From contig DASZRW010000053.1 of assembly GCA_035549015.1 (NCBI GenBank), positions 13,818 to 77,817 on the forward strand: a stretch of DNA of 64,000 nt, read 5' to 3'. The position numbers and the translations under genes were made by a program. Shown piece after piece: positions 40,432 to 49,319 of the stretch. Each line of letters begins with the position of its first letter. Position 1 is the first letter of the stretch. The notes below the pieces were generated by a model. It had not been told where the DNA came from, did not search any database, and saw nothing but the letters and a program-made list of their open reading frames with translations. Origin of the DNA: JAFDZV01 sp035549015 (GTDB taxonomy: Bacteria; Bacteroidota; Ignavibacteria; OLB7).

Positions 40432-42957
40432 ATGAAACACACCCCGATCCCGAAGAAGCCCGCCGTTACGTTGGAAGCGGTGCGCGGCGCCATCCTCGAA
40501 CTGTTGCAGAATGCCGGCGAGGATCATCTGAAGAGCAACGAGATCTCCAAGGCACTCGGCATCAAATCCACGGAGCCCGCCTACGATCTGGTGCGCGAGG
40601 CGCTCGAGACATTGGAGGAGGAAGGGCTGATCTTCCGTACCACGCGGCGGCGCTACGGCTTCCGCGTTCCGCACGTCGTTATCGAAGGGCGCCTGGAGAA
40701 CCTGAAATCGGGATGGCGTGTCGTCTCGCGCGAGGATCCGGCAACCATCTTCGAAGTGGATCCGCGTATGCTCTGGACCGGCATGCACGGCGACACCGTC
40801 CGCGCAAAGATGATCGCTCCCTCGCGCCCCGGCGGCGAGCCGCGCGGCGAGGTGACACGAGTGCTGGAGCGCGCCAACGCCACCGTGGTGGGGACGTTGA
40901 AGAAGGGGCGCGGGCTGTATGTGGATCCGGACGAGCGCCGCATCCATCGTACCATTACCATTCCGCGCCGCTGGGTTGCGCATGCCAAGCCCGGCGACAA
41001 GGTGGTGGCGAGATTGATGGAATGGACCGATCCGGATGCCGAGCCGGAGGGACGGATCGAGACGGTGCTCGGCCGTGCCGGCGAGATGAATGCGGAGATC
41101 GCCGCCATCGCCGCCTCGCACAGGCTGCCGCATGTCTTCACGGACGCCGTGCTCGCCGAGGCCGATGCCTTCGGCTCCGCGTTCGCGGCGGAGGACCTGT
41201 ACGGCCGGCGCGATCTGCGCGAGATGACGATCGTGACGATCGATCCGGTGGACGCGCGCGACTTCGACGATGCGATATCGATTCAGGAGCACGAAGGGGG
41301 CGACGTCACGCTCGGGATTCACATCGCCGATGTGGCGCACTATGTGCGTGAGGGATCGGAGCTGGACCGCGAGGCGCTGCGGCGCGGCACCTCGGTCTAC
41401 CTCGTCACCGGCGTGATCCCGATGCTTCCGGAACGTCTCTCCAACGATCTCTGCTCGCTCCGTCCGAACGAGGACCGCCTTGCCTACTCCGTGTTCGCAC
41501 GGCTTTCGCCGCACGGCGCGGTGAAGGAATACGAGATCGTGAAGAGCGTGATCAACTCCAAGCGCCGCTTCACCTACGAGGAGGCGTTGGACGTACTGGA
41601 AACGGGACGCGGCGACTATGCGAAGGAGCTGCGCGCGATCAACAGGATCGTTCACGTGCTCCGCGCGAACCGGCGTCGCAAGGGGAGCGTGGACTTCGAC
41701 CGGCCGGAGATGAAGTTCCGTCTGGACGAGAACAATCATCCCGTGGAGGTGATCGAGAAGCGCGCAACGGAGTCCACGCGGCTGATCGAGGATTGCATGC
41801 TGCTGGCGAACCGGATCGTTGCCGAACATATCGGCGGCGCGAAGAAGGGGAAGGAGACGCGCGCCCCGTTCATCTACCGCATCCACGACGTGCCGCCGAA
41901 GGCAAAGCTGATGGAACTCGCGGACTTCGTGGCCACGCTGGGCTATTCGCTTTCGATCGACAACGTGCGCCCGAAGGATATCCAGCGATTGCTCGAGCAG
42001 GCGCGAGGAACGGACGAGGAGGAATTGATCAACGACATGGCCCTCCGCTCGATGGCGAAGGCCGTCTACTCCGAGTTCAACGTGGGCCACTTCGGTCTGG
42101 CGTTCACACACTACACCCACTTCACCTCTCCGATCCGCCGCTATCCCGATCTCCTGGTGCACCGCCTGCTCGCGGAGTATGCGGCCGGCATGAACGGTGC
42201 GCGCCGCCAGTGGTACATGGCGCAGATGGGGGAGATTGCGGACCATTGCTCGGAGCGCGAGCGCGCCGCCGTGGACGCCGAACGTGAGTCCGTGAAGATC
42301 GCGCAGGTGGAGTTCCTCAGAGACCACGTCGGCGATGTGTTCGAGGCAACGGTTGCCGGCGTGATGCCGTTCGGGCTCTTCGCGGAGCTGAAGGGATTCG
42401 GCATCGAGGGGCTTGTGCGCCTGCGCGCGCATGAGGGTGATTACTATGTCTACGACGAGCGTACCCGTTCCTTCCGCGGTCTCCGCACCAAGCGCAGCTA
42501 CCGTACCGGCGATGCGATTCACGTGCGCGTGATTCGTGTGGACGAGATCCGCTCCGAGATCGACATGGAGCTGATCGAGGAGGAGGAGTTTCGTGCCGAG
42601 ACGAGCGAGTCCGGGCCGGTGCGGACGAAGCGGGAGCATGTCGCCGCAGATGAATCCGGCTTCACGCTTGCGGAGCTGATGAGCATGCCTCCACGCCCGG
42701 CGCGCAAGGGGCGCGCGAAGGATGCCGTCCCGGAGGAAGCGGGCGGGCGAGGCGGGAAGCAGCACGGCGGCAGGAGCGGCAGGGAGGAGCGTGCCGGAAC
42801 GGCACCGGGTGCCGGCAGGCGTGCAACGGGCAGCCGCGCTGCACCGAAGAAGAAGACAAAGGGCGCGCCGAAGCGTGCGTCCGCGAAGAAGCATTCCGGC
42901 GCTGGGAAGCAGTCGAGCACGAGAAAGCATTCGGGGAGAACGAAGGGGAGGAAGTGA
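40432..42957 (+). CDS. rnr: Ribonuclease R
   Basis: 841 residues. A winged-helix N-terminus (to about 75), cold-shock domains, then the RNB catalytic domain with the Asp cluster IDPVDARDFDDAISI and HIADVAHYV, and RPNEDRLAYSVFA and FTSPIRRYPDLLVHRLL further on. The S1 domain follows (VFEATVAGVMPFGLFAELK). The last 130 or so residues are Lys/Arg/Gly/Ala/Ser-rich, a basic tail for structured RNA or ribosome binding. The enzyme degrades structured RNA 3' to 5' and takes part in mRNA decay and rRNA quality control. AAGGA precedes the start. Confidence 0.96.
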   Translation: MKHTPIPKKPAVTLEAVRGAILELLQNAGEDHLKSNEISKALGIKSTEPAYDLVREALETLEEEGLIFRTTRRRYGFRVPHVVIEGRLENLKSGWRVVSREDPATIFEVDPRMLWTGMHGDTVRAKMIAPSRPGGEPRGEVTRVLERANATVVGTLKKGRGLYVDPDERRIHRTITIPRRWVAHAKPGDKVVARLMEWTDPDAEPEGRIETVLGRAGEMNAEIAAIAASHRLPHVFTDAVLAEADAFGSAFAAEDLYGRRDLREMTIVTIDPVDARDFDDAISIQEHEGGDVTLGIHIADVAHYVREGSELDREALRRGTSVYLVTGVIPMLPERLSNDLCSLRPNEDRLAYSVFARLSPHGAVKEYEIVKSVINSKRRFTYEEALDVLETGRGDYAKELRAINRIVHVLRANRRRKGSVDFDRPEMKFRLDENNHPVEVIEKRATESTRLIEDCMLLANRIVAEHIGGAKKGKETRAPFIYRIHDVPPKAKLMELADFVATLGYSLSIDNVRPKDIQRLLEQARGTDEEELINDMALRSMAKAVYSEFNVGHFGLAFTHYTHFTSPIRRYPDLLVHRLLAEYAAGMNGARRQWYMAQMGEIADHCSERERAAVDAERESVKIAQVEFLRDHVGDVFEATVAGVMPFGLFAELKGFGIEGLVRLRAHEGDYYVYDERTRSFRGLRTKRSYRTGDAIHVRVIRVDEIRSEIDMELIEEEEFRAETSESGPVRTKREHVAADESGFTLAELMSMPPRPARKGRAKDAVPEEAGGRGGKQHGGRSGREERAGTAPGAGRRATGSRAAPKKKTKGAPKRASAKKHSGAGKQSSTRKHSGRTKGRK

Positions 42958-43020
42958 CGTCCTGAGTCCGCGCAGCATTATCCCGTTGAGAACGGAAGCA
43001 ATTACATCGGCAACACATCC

Positions 43021-43824
43021 ATGATCATTGCACTGGCGTCCCCCCGCATCGCTTCAACGATTGATGACGGGCTGGAGAGGATCGAGCGATTGATGGCGGA
43101 AGCATCGGCCCGGGGGGCCGCGATCGTGTGCTTTCCGGAAGCCTACCTCCCCGGGCTGCGCGGGCTGGATTTCGAGGTGCCGCCATGGGATCCGGAGGAG
43201 GAGGAACGGGCGCTCCGGACCGTGTCGCAATGGGCGCGAACATATTCGCTGGCGATCATTCTCGGAATGGAGCGTCACAGCGAGGCCGGGCAGCAGATCG
43301 CCGCCGCGGTGATCGATCGAGAGGGCCGGCTTCTGGGATCGCAGACCAAGAATCAACTGGATCCGTCGGAGGATCGATTCTACGTTCCGGGAAATACCCG
43401 GCAGATCTTCGAGATCGACGGCGTCAGATTCGGCGTGGCGATCTGCCATGAAGGCTGGCGCTATCCCGAGACGGTGCGATGGGCGGCAATGCGCGGCGCG
43501 GCGATTGTCTTTCATCCGCAGCACACGGGATACGAGGTGGCGGGCGTTGTTCCAACGCAATGGTGCGCGCCCGACAGCCCGTACTACGAGAAGGCGATGA
43601 TGATGCGGAGCATCGAGAACACGATCTATTTCGCCAGCGTGAATTATGCGCTCCGCTTTCCGGAATCCGCGACGGCGCTCATCCACCCGTCCGGCCGCTG
43701 CCAGGCATATCTCCCCTATGGCCGGGAAGGCGTGCTGGTGCAGACCCTGGATCTCGACGCGGCAACCGGCCTGCTTGCCGGGCGGTATGCGCCGGAGCGC
43801 TACCGGGAATTCATCGCGGAGTGA
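43021..43824 (+). CDS. Carbon-nitrogen hydrolase (nitrilase superfamily)
   Basis: 267 residues. The Glu-Lys-Cys triad is visible: Glu in VCFPEAYLPGLRG, Lys in SQTKNQLDPSED and Cys in AICHEGWRYPETVRWAA. The alpha-beta-beta-alpha fold and length fit the omega-amidase, N-carbamoyl and predicted amidohydrolase branches. The substrate is an amide or nitrile that cannot be named from this sequence. It starts 63 bases after rnr. Confidence 0.88.
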   Translation: MIIALASPRIASTIDDGLERIERLMAEASARGAAIVCFPEAYLPGLRGLDFEVPPWDPEEEERALRTVSQWARTYSLAIILGMERHSEAGQQIAAAVIDREGRLLGSQTKNQLDPSEDRFYVPGNTRQIFEIDGVRFGVAICHEGWRYPETVRWAAMRGAAIVFHPQHTGYEVAGVVPTQWCAPDSPYYEKAMMMRSIENTIYFASVNYALRFPESATALIHPSGRCQAYLPYGREGVLVQTLDLDAATGLLAGRYAPERYREFIAE

Positions 43825-44246
43825 GCGCTGGCCAAGGAAATGCCGATGGCAAATTCCCTGCAGGAGGCCCTTCACCACATACGCTGCTGTTATCCTGATA
43901 CCTCATGGAGCCTGCCTGCGTTGCCGGCCGCATGTAATTCTGCTGCAGAAGCATGTGCCCACGGTAGACCATGCGCCGGAGGGAGATCACCATCGCCATA
44001 TCCTCGATTCGAAGCCCATTCATAGCCGCCGGCCGAAACGTGGCACGCAGGCATCGTGCTGCGACGTAATAATCACCATCTAATAATCATCACAACCGTT
44101 CTCCAACCTGCCGCATGTCCATTTTCGGACGGCTGATGCCGGAGGTATGCGCAAAGTGTACCGCGGACGTTGGGTATGGTGGGATAGAGAAAACGGCGAT
44201 GTTGGTGTAGTGCCGGATATCAGTAACCTTCTGAATGGAGACCATA
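43825..44246. other. Intergenic region upstream of the paralog trio
   Basis: 422 bases, visibly richer in A/T than the surroundings toward its right half (TAATAATCATC). No gene with a recognisable product, no RNA signature and no clear promoter box were found. Confidence 0.4.
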
Positions 44247-45062
44247 ATGCAAAGGATAAGAACAAGAAAAAATGGCGTTTCTAGAATGCGTCGGACGTTG
44301 GATCGGTTCGAGAGCGTGCGTCGCCTGTCGGGGATAATCCTAGTTCTTGGCTTTATCGGTATCTTATGGATGCAACTCATCTTTTTGTCGCATACAGCGA
44401 CGGCTCAGGATCGCTTCCTCGCTGGCTGGCGCGCGGTGCAGGCAGTAGACAGCGCGGACGCGATGCCGCCGTTCGATGTTTCCGGAATCTATCGTGAAGT
44501 ATATGGGCAGGTTCGATTTCTCGGCTGGGATCTCGAGAAGTCGGCGACACAGGACAGCATGCTCGCAGGGCTGCCGGTTCGTTACGGGATGAGCAGGCGG
44601 TTGCTGGTGGTGGATACGGTGGCGCATGTGGATGGAATCTATCTGCTTGCGTGGAAGGTGGAACGTATCAAATCCTACTTCCATCGAGGCGACGATCCAC
44701 ACCTTGATTCGGCAACAGCAATCATACGCCATGCATTGATGGCGGCCTCCTACAGGGATACAGCGAATCACAGTTTCTGGAGATTATTCACCTTCGGTTC
44801 CAATGATAGTCTGCACGAGTGGAGCGATTCACCGCTCCCCGATGACATGAAACTCGATCGCGTTCCGAGGAACAGGGATATCTATGCATACGTGAGGAGG
44901 CAGTTCATTCACGCAGGAAACGAGATCTGCCCTCCATTCTTCTGCGCTGTTGGATTTGATGCGGGTGACAGCGGCAGGATACTGGACGGCGCCGTCCGCG
45001 CGAACACCTGGAAGTCCGTCACCGGCGAGGCGCCGACAATTTTCTTTCCGAACGGGAAGTAG
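44247..45062 (+). CDS. Secreted or anchored protein of a three-member local paralog family, member 1
   Basis: 271 residues from the ATG at 44247, 7 bases after GGAG (an ATG 12 bases upstream lies before that site). A basic N-terminus precedes one hydrophobic segment, GIILVLGFIGILWMQLIFL, a signal anchor or signal peptide ending near ATAQ. The mature part shares with the next gene WRAVQAxDSADAMPP, a Gly-Trp rich IYREVYGQVRFLGW region, CPPFFCAVGF near the C-terminus and the tail NTWKSVTGEAPTIFFPNGK. I recognise no known domain. A periplasmic or outer-surface function is inferred from the signal only. Confidence 0.65.
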   Translation: MQRIRTRKNGVSRMRRTLDRFESVRRLSGIILVLGFIGILWMQLIFLSHTATAQDRFLAGWRAVQAVDSADAMPPFDVSGIYREVYGQVRFLGWDLEKSATQDSMLAGLPVRYGMSRRLLVVDTVAHVDGIYLLAWKVERIKSYFHRGDDPHLDSATAIIRHALMAASYRDTANHSFWRLFTFGSNDSLHEWSDSPLPDDMKLDRVPRNRDIYAYVRRQFIHAGNEICPPFFCAVGFDAGDSGRILDGAVRANTWKSVTGEAPTIFFPNGK

Positions 45063-45118
45063 GCTGCTCTCGTGTTCGTTGAACTCCAGAGGGCCGGCAG
45101 TACAACTGCCGGCCAACG
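45003..45118 (+). repeat. 116-bp direct repeat, copy 1
   Basis: Identical base for base to 45842-45957. It spans the last 19 codons and stop of member 1, a spacer and the hairpin at 45092-45114, and ends before the next start. The coding regions upstream are clearly diverged, so the identical block points to recent duplication or gene conversion. Confidence 0.92.
45092..45114 (+). terminator. Hairpin after paralog member 1
   Basis: A 9-bp stem GGCCGGCAG/CTGCCGGCC with loop TACAA, 30 bases after the stop. No T-run follows, so it may act as a 3' stabiliser instead of a terminator. Confidence 0.45.
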
Positions 45119-45124
45119 GGAATC

Positions 45125-45901
45125 ATGATGATGTCGGCTTCAGAGACATGCGCCATCACGGCCGGACGCTGCGTCAGTGCAGTGGCAGTCGTCACCCTGA
45201 CGTTGCTGGCAGGGTTGCCTTGCCTGTTGCTGACCGCAGCCGCACAGGACCGCGCCTCATCCGTCTGGCGCGCTGTTCAGGCAGCGGACAGCGCCGATGC
45301 CATGCCGCCGTACGACGCCACGCCGATATATCGCGATATCTACGGGCGCATATCCTGGAGTGGTTGGGAGTGGTTGACGCGCAATACGCAGGATAGTGTG
45401 ATGGCTGGTCTGCCGATTTATGATGCGATGAATCGGCGATCATTGGTTCGGAATGTGCGCGCGCATGTGAACAGGATTTACCTGCTTGCGTGGTCCGTGC
45501 AACGCTTCACGTCCTATCTCAGGTGGGGAGAATCGGCGCATCGGGACTCCGTCACAACTACATCCCTCTCAACCCTGGTTGCAGCATCGTATGCCGATAC
45601 GGCCGGCAGACAGTTCTGGGGAGTGTTTCTGTTCAGCCGAGCCGAAGGACGAACGGAATGGGCATGCTCGCAGCAACTGGGATTTGCCAGGTTCAACAGA
45701 CGGCCTGCGAACGATGACATTTACTCCTATGTAGCGCAACAGTATTACGGGGTCGGCAGTGCCAGCTGTCCGGCCTTTTTCTGTGCCATTGGATTTCTGG
45801 CGACTGATGTCGGAGAGTCCATCGATGGCGCCGTACGCATCAACACCTGGAAGTCCGTCACCGGCGAGGCGCCGACAATTTTCTTTCCGAACGGGAAGTA
45901 G
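45125..45901 (+). CDS. Secreted protein of the local paralog family, member 2
   Basis: 258 residues; three Met codons follow one another at the start, and the first (45125) is used here. The signal peptide core is VAVVTLTLLAGLPCLLLTAAA with likely cleavage before QDRA. It aligns throughout with member 1: VWRAVQAADSADAMPPYDA, IYRDIYGRISWSGWEWL, TQDSVMAGLPIYDAMNRRSL, CPAFFCAIGF and the identical tail NTWKSVTGEAPTIFFPNGK. The bodies differ at roughly half of positions by eye while the 3' ends are identical at the DNA level. Function is unknown. Confidence 0.68.
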   Translation: MMMSASETCAITAGRCVSAVAVVTLTLLAGLPCLLLTAAAQDRASSVWRAVQAADSADAMPPYDATPIYRDIYGRISWSGWEWLTRNTQDSVMAGLPIYDAMNRRSLVRNVRAHVNRIYLLAWSVQRFTSYLRWGESAHRDSVTTTSLSTLVAASYADTAGRQFWGVFLFSRAEGRTEWACSQQLGFARFNRRPANDDIYSYVAQQYYGVGSASCPAFFCAIGFLATDVGESIDGAVRINTWKSVTGEAPTIFFPNGK

Positions 45902-45957
45902 GCTGCTCTCGTGTTCGTTGAACTCCAGAGGGCCGGCAGTACAACTGCCGGCCAACG
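45842..45957 (+). repeat. 116-bp direct repeat, copy 2
   Basis: Second copy of the block at 45003-45118, 839 bases downstream, covering the 3' end of member 2, its stop codon and the following hairpin. Flanks diverge immediately on both sides. Confidence 0.92.
45931..45953 (+). terminator. Hairpin after paralog member 2
   Basis: The same 9-bp stem and TACAA loop as at 45092, part of the 116-bp repeat. It lies 22 bases before the ATG of member 3. Confidence 0.45.
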
Positions 45958-45974
45958 TATGAAGGAGATAGGCA

Positions 45975-46742
45975 ATGGCCATGCTAGATCATTCCCGGAA
46001 TCTTGTGGGCGCGCTGAGCGTTTGCGTTCTTGCGGTTTACATTTCCACAGCCTGCGCCGCCCAGACCTGCGCTCCTGATTGGTGGACATCGGAGCTGCAC
46101 GATTATCTGGTCGGCAGCCTGCGCTGGAGCGGGTGGGGCCTGTGGTCGCAGAAGCGGCGCGACAGCGTGCAGGCGGGGCTCCCCGTCATGGGGCCTACGG
46201 TCCCGTATCTGCCCCGGCGACGAACATGGAACGAGGAGTGTACACTGCTGGCCTGGGTGAGCGAGAAGAGCTACCCGCACGACTGGCGGTTCAGGGATAC
46301 GAACCGGTTGTGGCATACCGGTACCGGCATTGCCCTCGTATGCTGCAGGGTTACCGAATGGAGAGGGGACACCGTCTGGCTTCTGACGGAGACGGCGCTC
46401 GCGGCTCAGGCCAGCGGCGATCGTCTCTGCACTGCTCCCGATTTCAAGTTCTTCCTCGATGACTCGCTGAACTATATCCGGGATATGTTGACGCCGGATG
46501 AGATCGCGGATGTTGCCAAGGAGATACCCGCTGTACGTCTGCTTCGCCCGCCCACGAATCGGGACATCATGGCGTTTGTTGCTGCAATTGCGAAGACCAA
46601 TCGCCCTGAACTTTCATGGCTGATGTATTCGGACGTGCCGCTGATGCGGTCCGACAGTCTGGATATTACCGAAGGAGATGTCTGCGGCAACGCATGGCGT
46701 GCTGTTGTTGGGGACGATCCACCGAACCGGCGTGGCCGGTAG
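45975..46742 (+). CDS. Secreted protein of the local paralog family, diverged member 3
   Basis: 255 residues with AAGGAG before the start. The signal peptide has core LVGALSVCVLAVYISTACA and likely cleavage before QTCA. It shares the family layout more weakly: YLVGSLRWSGWGLWSQKRRDSVQAGLPV aligns with the matching region of members 1 and 2, PPTNRDIMAFVA with the RNRDIYAYV segment, and GNAWRAVVGDDPP with NTWKSVTGEAP. It lacks the CPxFFC motif and the 116-bp 3' block. It ends 9 bases from a convergent gene. Function is unknown. Confidence 0.62.
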   Translation: MAMLDHSRNLVGALSVCVLAVYISTACAAQTCAPDWWTSELHDYLVGSLRWSGWGLWSQKRRDSVQAGLPVMGPTVPYLPRRRTWNEECTLLAWVSEKSYPHDWRFRDTNRLWHTGTGIALVCCRVTEWRGDTVWLLTETALAAQASGDRLCTAPDFKFFLDDSLNYIRDMLTPDEIADVAKEIPAVRLLRPPTNRDIMAFVAAIAKTNRPELSWLMYSDVPLMRSDSLDITEGDVCGNAWRAVVGDDPPNRRGR

Positions 46743-46751
46743 TTCGGTTAT

Positions 46752-47822
46752 TCATCCCTTCCCCTCCAGCCGCTCGAACAATTGCGAGCCCGGCACCTTC
46801 AGCACGAAATCCGCGCCGAGTGCCTGCGAGGGAGCCAGCGCTCCTGTGGGGCGGGTTGCCAGCACGTATTCCACCGCCATTACCGTTGCCATCGCCGTGA
46901 ATCTGTACGGCTCCGCGGTCTGCAGCCATGCCTCCGCGCTGTCTCCCCGCTGGTTCGCGACGCGTGCCCATACTGAGGCGAATCCATGCTGCTGGAGTTC
47001 CTGCTCCGGGCCCGGGGCGTATCGCAATGCGATGCGACGGATGAACGCCCCCACTCTCTGCATCCGCACCAACGGCCTCAGCAGCGGGCCGAGGATACGA
47101 ATCAGCGGGGGAAGCCAGCGCGGGGCGGAGAAGTACGTCGTGATGTTCGGAATGCCGGTGGAGCGCCACGCGGTCTCCAGGTCGCCGATCGGCATCGGCA
47201 ACACGGTCCGTTCGCGGTCGTGGAAACGCTGGCGCCGTGCTCCGCGTCCCAGCGCATACGGCCAGAGCAGTCCCTCTCTGCGTACCCATCCGCCGCGTGG
47301 AAGCGATTCGATGGTGGAGAGGAGCGTTCCCGGGGAGGGCGTGGTTCCGGTGTTGATGGCGATCTCCAGGCTCGTTGCCTCCGGCAGCCTGGCGGCAACC
47401 AACGCCGCCAGGCAGTCCGTGGGGATCACATCGAACCCGCAGGCGGTAACCAGCGCAATGCCGGCGGCGAGCGCCTCGTCATCGCAGGCGAACGTTGCCT
47501 GGAGAACCGGCAGCTCGCCGGTGATGTCGATATAGTTGGTCCTCGCCTCCAGGCATGCCCTCACCATCGGTGCGGCGGTGAAGACGAAGGGGCCGGCAAC
47601 ATGGAGCACCAGATCGCCAGCGCTCACGGCTTCCACCAGTCGCCGGTGATCGCCCAGGTCGAACGCCGCATGCTCCAGTCCCAGACGCCCGGCCAGTTCC
47701 GCGAGCGGCCTCTCGGACCTCCCTGCGAGCAGTGGACGATGTCCGCGGCGCACCGCCTCCTCCGCAATCAGCCTTCCCGTGAATCCGGTGGCGCCGTAGA
47801 TCATGAACTCGTGTGAACGCAT
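46752..47822 (-). CDS. Saccharopine dehydrogenase-like NAD(P)-binding oxidoreductase
   Basis: 356 residues from the ATG at 47822, chosen because FMIYGATGFTGRLIAEEAV then lies at the N-terminus and because a -7-like box ends 4 bases upstream. The GATGFTG Rossmann motif, PLLAGRSERPLAELAGRLG and VLHVAGPFVFTAAPMVRACLE match the trans-acting enoyl reductase/saccharopine dehydrogenase-like family. YIDITGE and CGFDVIPTDCLAA follow. Such enzymes reduce enoyl or related groups on lipids or polyketides; the substrate here is unknown. It is convergent with paralog member 3. Confidence 0.82.
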   Translation of the reverse strand: MRSHEFMIYGATGFTGRLIAEEAVRRGHRPLLAGRSERPLAELAGRLGLEHAAFDLGDHRRLVEAVSAGDLVLHVAGPFVFTAAPMVRACLEARTNYIDITGELPVLQATFACDDEALAAGIALVTACGFDVIPTDCLAALVAARLPEATSLEIAINTGTTPSPGTLLSTIESLPRGGWVRREGLLWPYALGRGARRQRFHDRERTVLPMPIGDLETAWRSTGIPNITTYFSAPRWLPPLIRILGPLLRPLVRMQRVGAFIRRIALRYAPGPEQELQQHGFASVWARVANQRGDSAEAWLQTAEPYRFTAMATVMAVEYVLATRPTGALAPSQALGADFVLKVPGSQLFERLEGKG

Positions 47823-47826
47823 GGCG

Positions 47827-47834
47827 CCAATATA
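47827..47834 (-). promoter_or_regulatory. Candidate -7 element, leaderless configuration
   Basis: TATATTGG on the - strand is followed by CGCC and then the ATG at 47822. The 4-base spacing is the same as at clpX. The box differs from TAnnTTTG by one T. Confidence 0.45.
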
Positions 47835-47862
47835 GGCCCGTGCATGCATCGCCCGCCATTCT

Positions 47863-48100
47863 CCCTTCGCGTTCCTCCGTGTCCTTTGCGGTGGTCATCC
47901 TGCATCCCGTGGATTCTTCGGCCGCAAGCGCCGACGGCGATCGTAGGCTTCGCGACGCAGCGCTACGGCCGCCCGGCGGCGCAGCAGAAGGCTGCGTGAT
48001 ACAGCCCGGGAGTTGCACCGCAAAAGGGCGCGAAGGAACGCAAAGGATGCCGCCGAACGCCTCTCCTTTGCGCACCTCCGCGCCCTTTGTGGTTGATTCT
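47863..48100. repeat. Three copies of a CTTTGCG-CCT-CGCGCCCTTTG repeat unit
   Basis: Units at 47863-47903 and 48064-48100 are in the same orientation and the unit at 48015-48050 is inverted. The second and third form an imperfect hairpin of about 27 pairs with a short loop. This resembles widely dispersed intergenic palindromes. Unit spacing is irregular and no cas genes are near, so it is not a CRISPR array. Confidence 0.6.
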
Positions 48101-48217
48101 TCTGCGATGAATCCGCCCGGGTTTCCAGGCCTGCTGTCGCCGTGATACGCAGGCGCTTCCACCACTCACCGATTGCCGCTATATTCCCTCCCCGGCGTAA
48201 CCCAGGTATTTCCGTTC

Positions 48218-49255
48218 ATGATGCGTACCCGACTTCTCTGGCCACTCTTCGCGCTCGTTGCGATCGCGGGTTCGGCACATGCCCAGAAGCGCCAGCCTGT
48301 GGCGCCGGGCAACGAGGAGCGGCGTCTGGTGGAGGAGGCGAACGAGTTTCACGACCACCAGGATGTGGACGCGGCGATCGCCCGCTACGAGCAGGTGCTC
48401 GCGATGAATCCGCACAATGTGGACGCGCTCTACGAGCTCGCAACCTGCCGCTACGAACGCCAGGAGTTCGCAGCATGCGAGCAGGTGGCGCGGCGGGGCG
48501 TGCAGTACGAGTCCGAGCACCTCGGCTCCTTCTACGTGACGCTCGGTGCCTGCTACGACAGGATGGGGCGGCCGCAGGAGGCGGAGAGCACCTATCGAGA
48601 GGGGCTCCGGTTCGATTCCACCAACTTCCTCCTCTACTACAACCTTGCGGTAACGTCGCTCGGCCTGAACAAGCTGAACGGTGCCCGCGATGCATTCGAG
48701 CACGCACTGCTGCTCAACCCGAACCATGCCAGCAGCCACTTCGGACTCGGCCAGTTGTACTTCGTGCGGGGATATCGCGTTCCGGCACTCCTTGCGCTTT
48801 CGCGTGCGCTGCTGCTGGAACCATCGTCCGGCAGAGCGGAGTCCGCGATCCAGATGCTCCGTGCGCTTCTGAAGCTCCCTCCCACCGTCTCCGGCGCCGC
48901 AACGTTCAAGCCCAGCCGGCATCACGAGGAGGGGGACTTTTCCGGTCTGGATGCCGCCATCGTTGCCGCCGCCCCGCATGCGGTCACCGATGGCCAGGCG
49001 ACACTGCCCGACCATCTCCGTGCCGCGCTGCAGTTGATCGGCGGCAACTCCGGCCGCACGCGCGAGCCGTCATTTGCCGGTCGGTACTATCAGCCGTACG
49101 TTGTTGCCGCGGTGCGTGCCGGCTACCTCGAAACCATGGTCTGCATCGTCACTCGTACGCTGCAGCCGGAGGAGCGTGCCGCCTGCCGGGACGATGCGAA
49201 GGCGGAGGATGCCTATCTGAAGTGGACCCGTTCCTATCACTGGACCGTTCGCTGA
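48218..49255 (+). CDS. Secreted tetratricopeptide-repeat protein
   Basis: 345 residues from the ATG giving MMRTRLLWPLF. The signal peptide core is LLWPLFALVAIAGSAHA, with cleavage before QKRQ. Residues about 30-230 hold five or six TPR units; the Gly/Ala/Tyr and Pro positions are visible in RYEQVLAMNPHNVDALYELA, GACYDRMGRPQEAESTYREG and ALLLNPNHASSHFGLGQLY. The C-terminal 110 residues have no known domain. TPR proteins act as scaffolds in periplasmic complexes; the partner is unknown. It is followed by a DUF6483-like gene. Confidence 0.78.
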   Translation: MMRTRLLWPLFALVAIAGSAHAQKRQPVAPGNEERRLVEEANEFHDHQDVDAAIARYEQVLAMNPHNVDALYELATCRYERQEFAACEQVARRGVQYESEHLGSFYVTLGACYDRMGRPQEAESTYREGLRFDSTNFLLYYNLAVTSLGLNKLNGARDAFEHALLLNPNHASSHFGLGQLYFVRGYRVPALLALSRALLLEPSSGRAESAIQMLRALLKLPPTVSGAATFKPSRHHEEGDFSGLDAAIVAAAPHAVTDGQATLPDHLRAALQLIGGNSGRTREPSFAGRYYQPYVVAAVRAGYLETMVCIVTRTLQPEERAACRDDAKAEDAYLKWTRSYHWTVR

Positions 49256-49319
49256 TCCGCTGCATGCGGCGCAGCGGTTGTACGGCATATCACACGATTC
49301 ACGACCAACGACCGAAGCG

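Larger units (their letters stand above)
47823..48217. other. Divergent intergenic region with palindromic repeat units
   Basis: No gene is supported. The region holds the leftward -7 box next to 47822, three copies of a dispersed repeat unit (47863-47903, 48015-48050, 48064-48100), and before the rightward TPR gene the box TATATTCC (about 48180-48187). Confidence 0.55.

Noticed and set aside
39064..42978. A 1304-codon frame on the - strand across the GT4 and RNase R genes
   Set aside because: It is antiparallel to two well-supported genes and arises from their GC-rich codon usage. Its protein shows no domain.
47863..48100. Possible CRISPR array
   Set aside because: Units differ in orientation and spacing, spacers are not uniform, and no cas genes are near.
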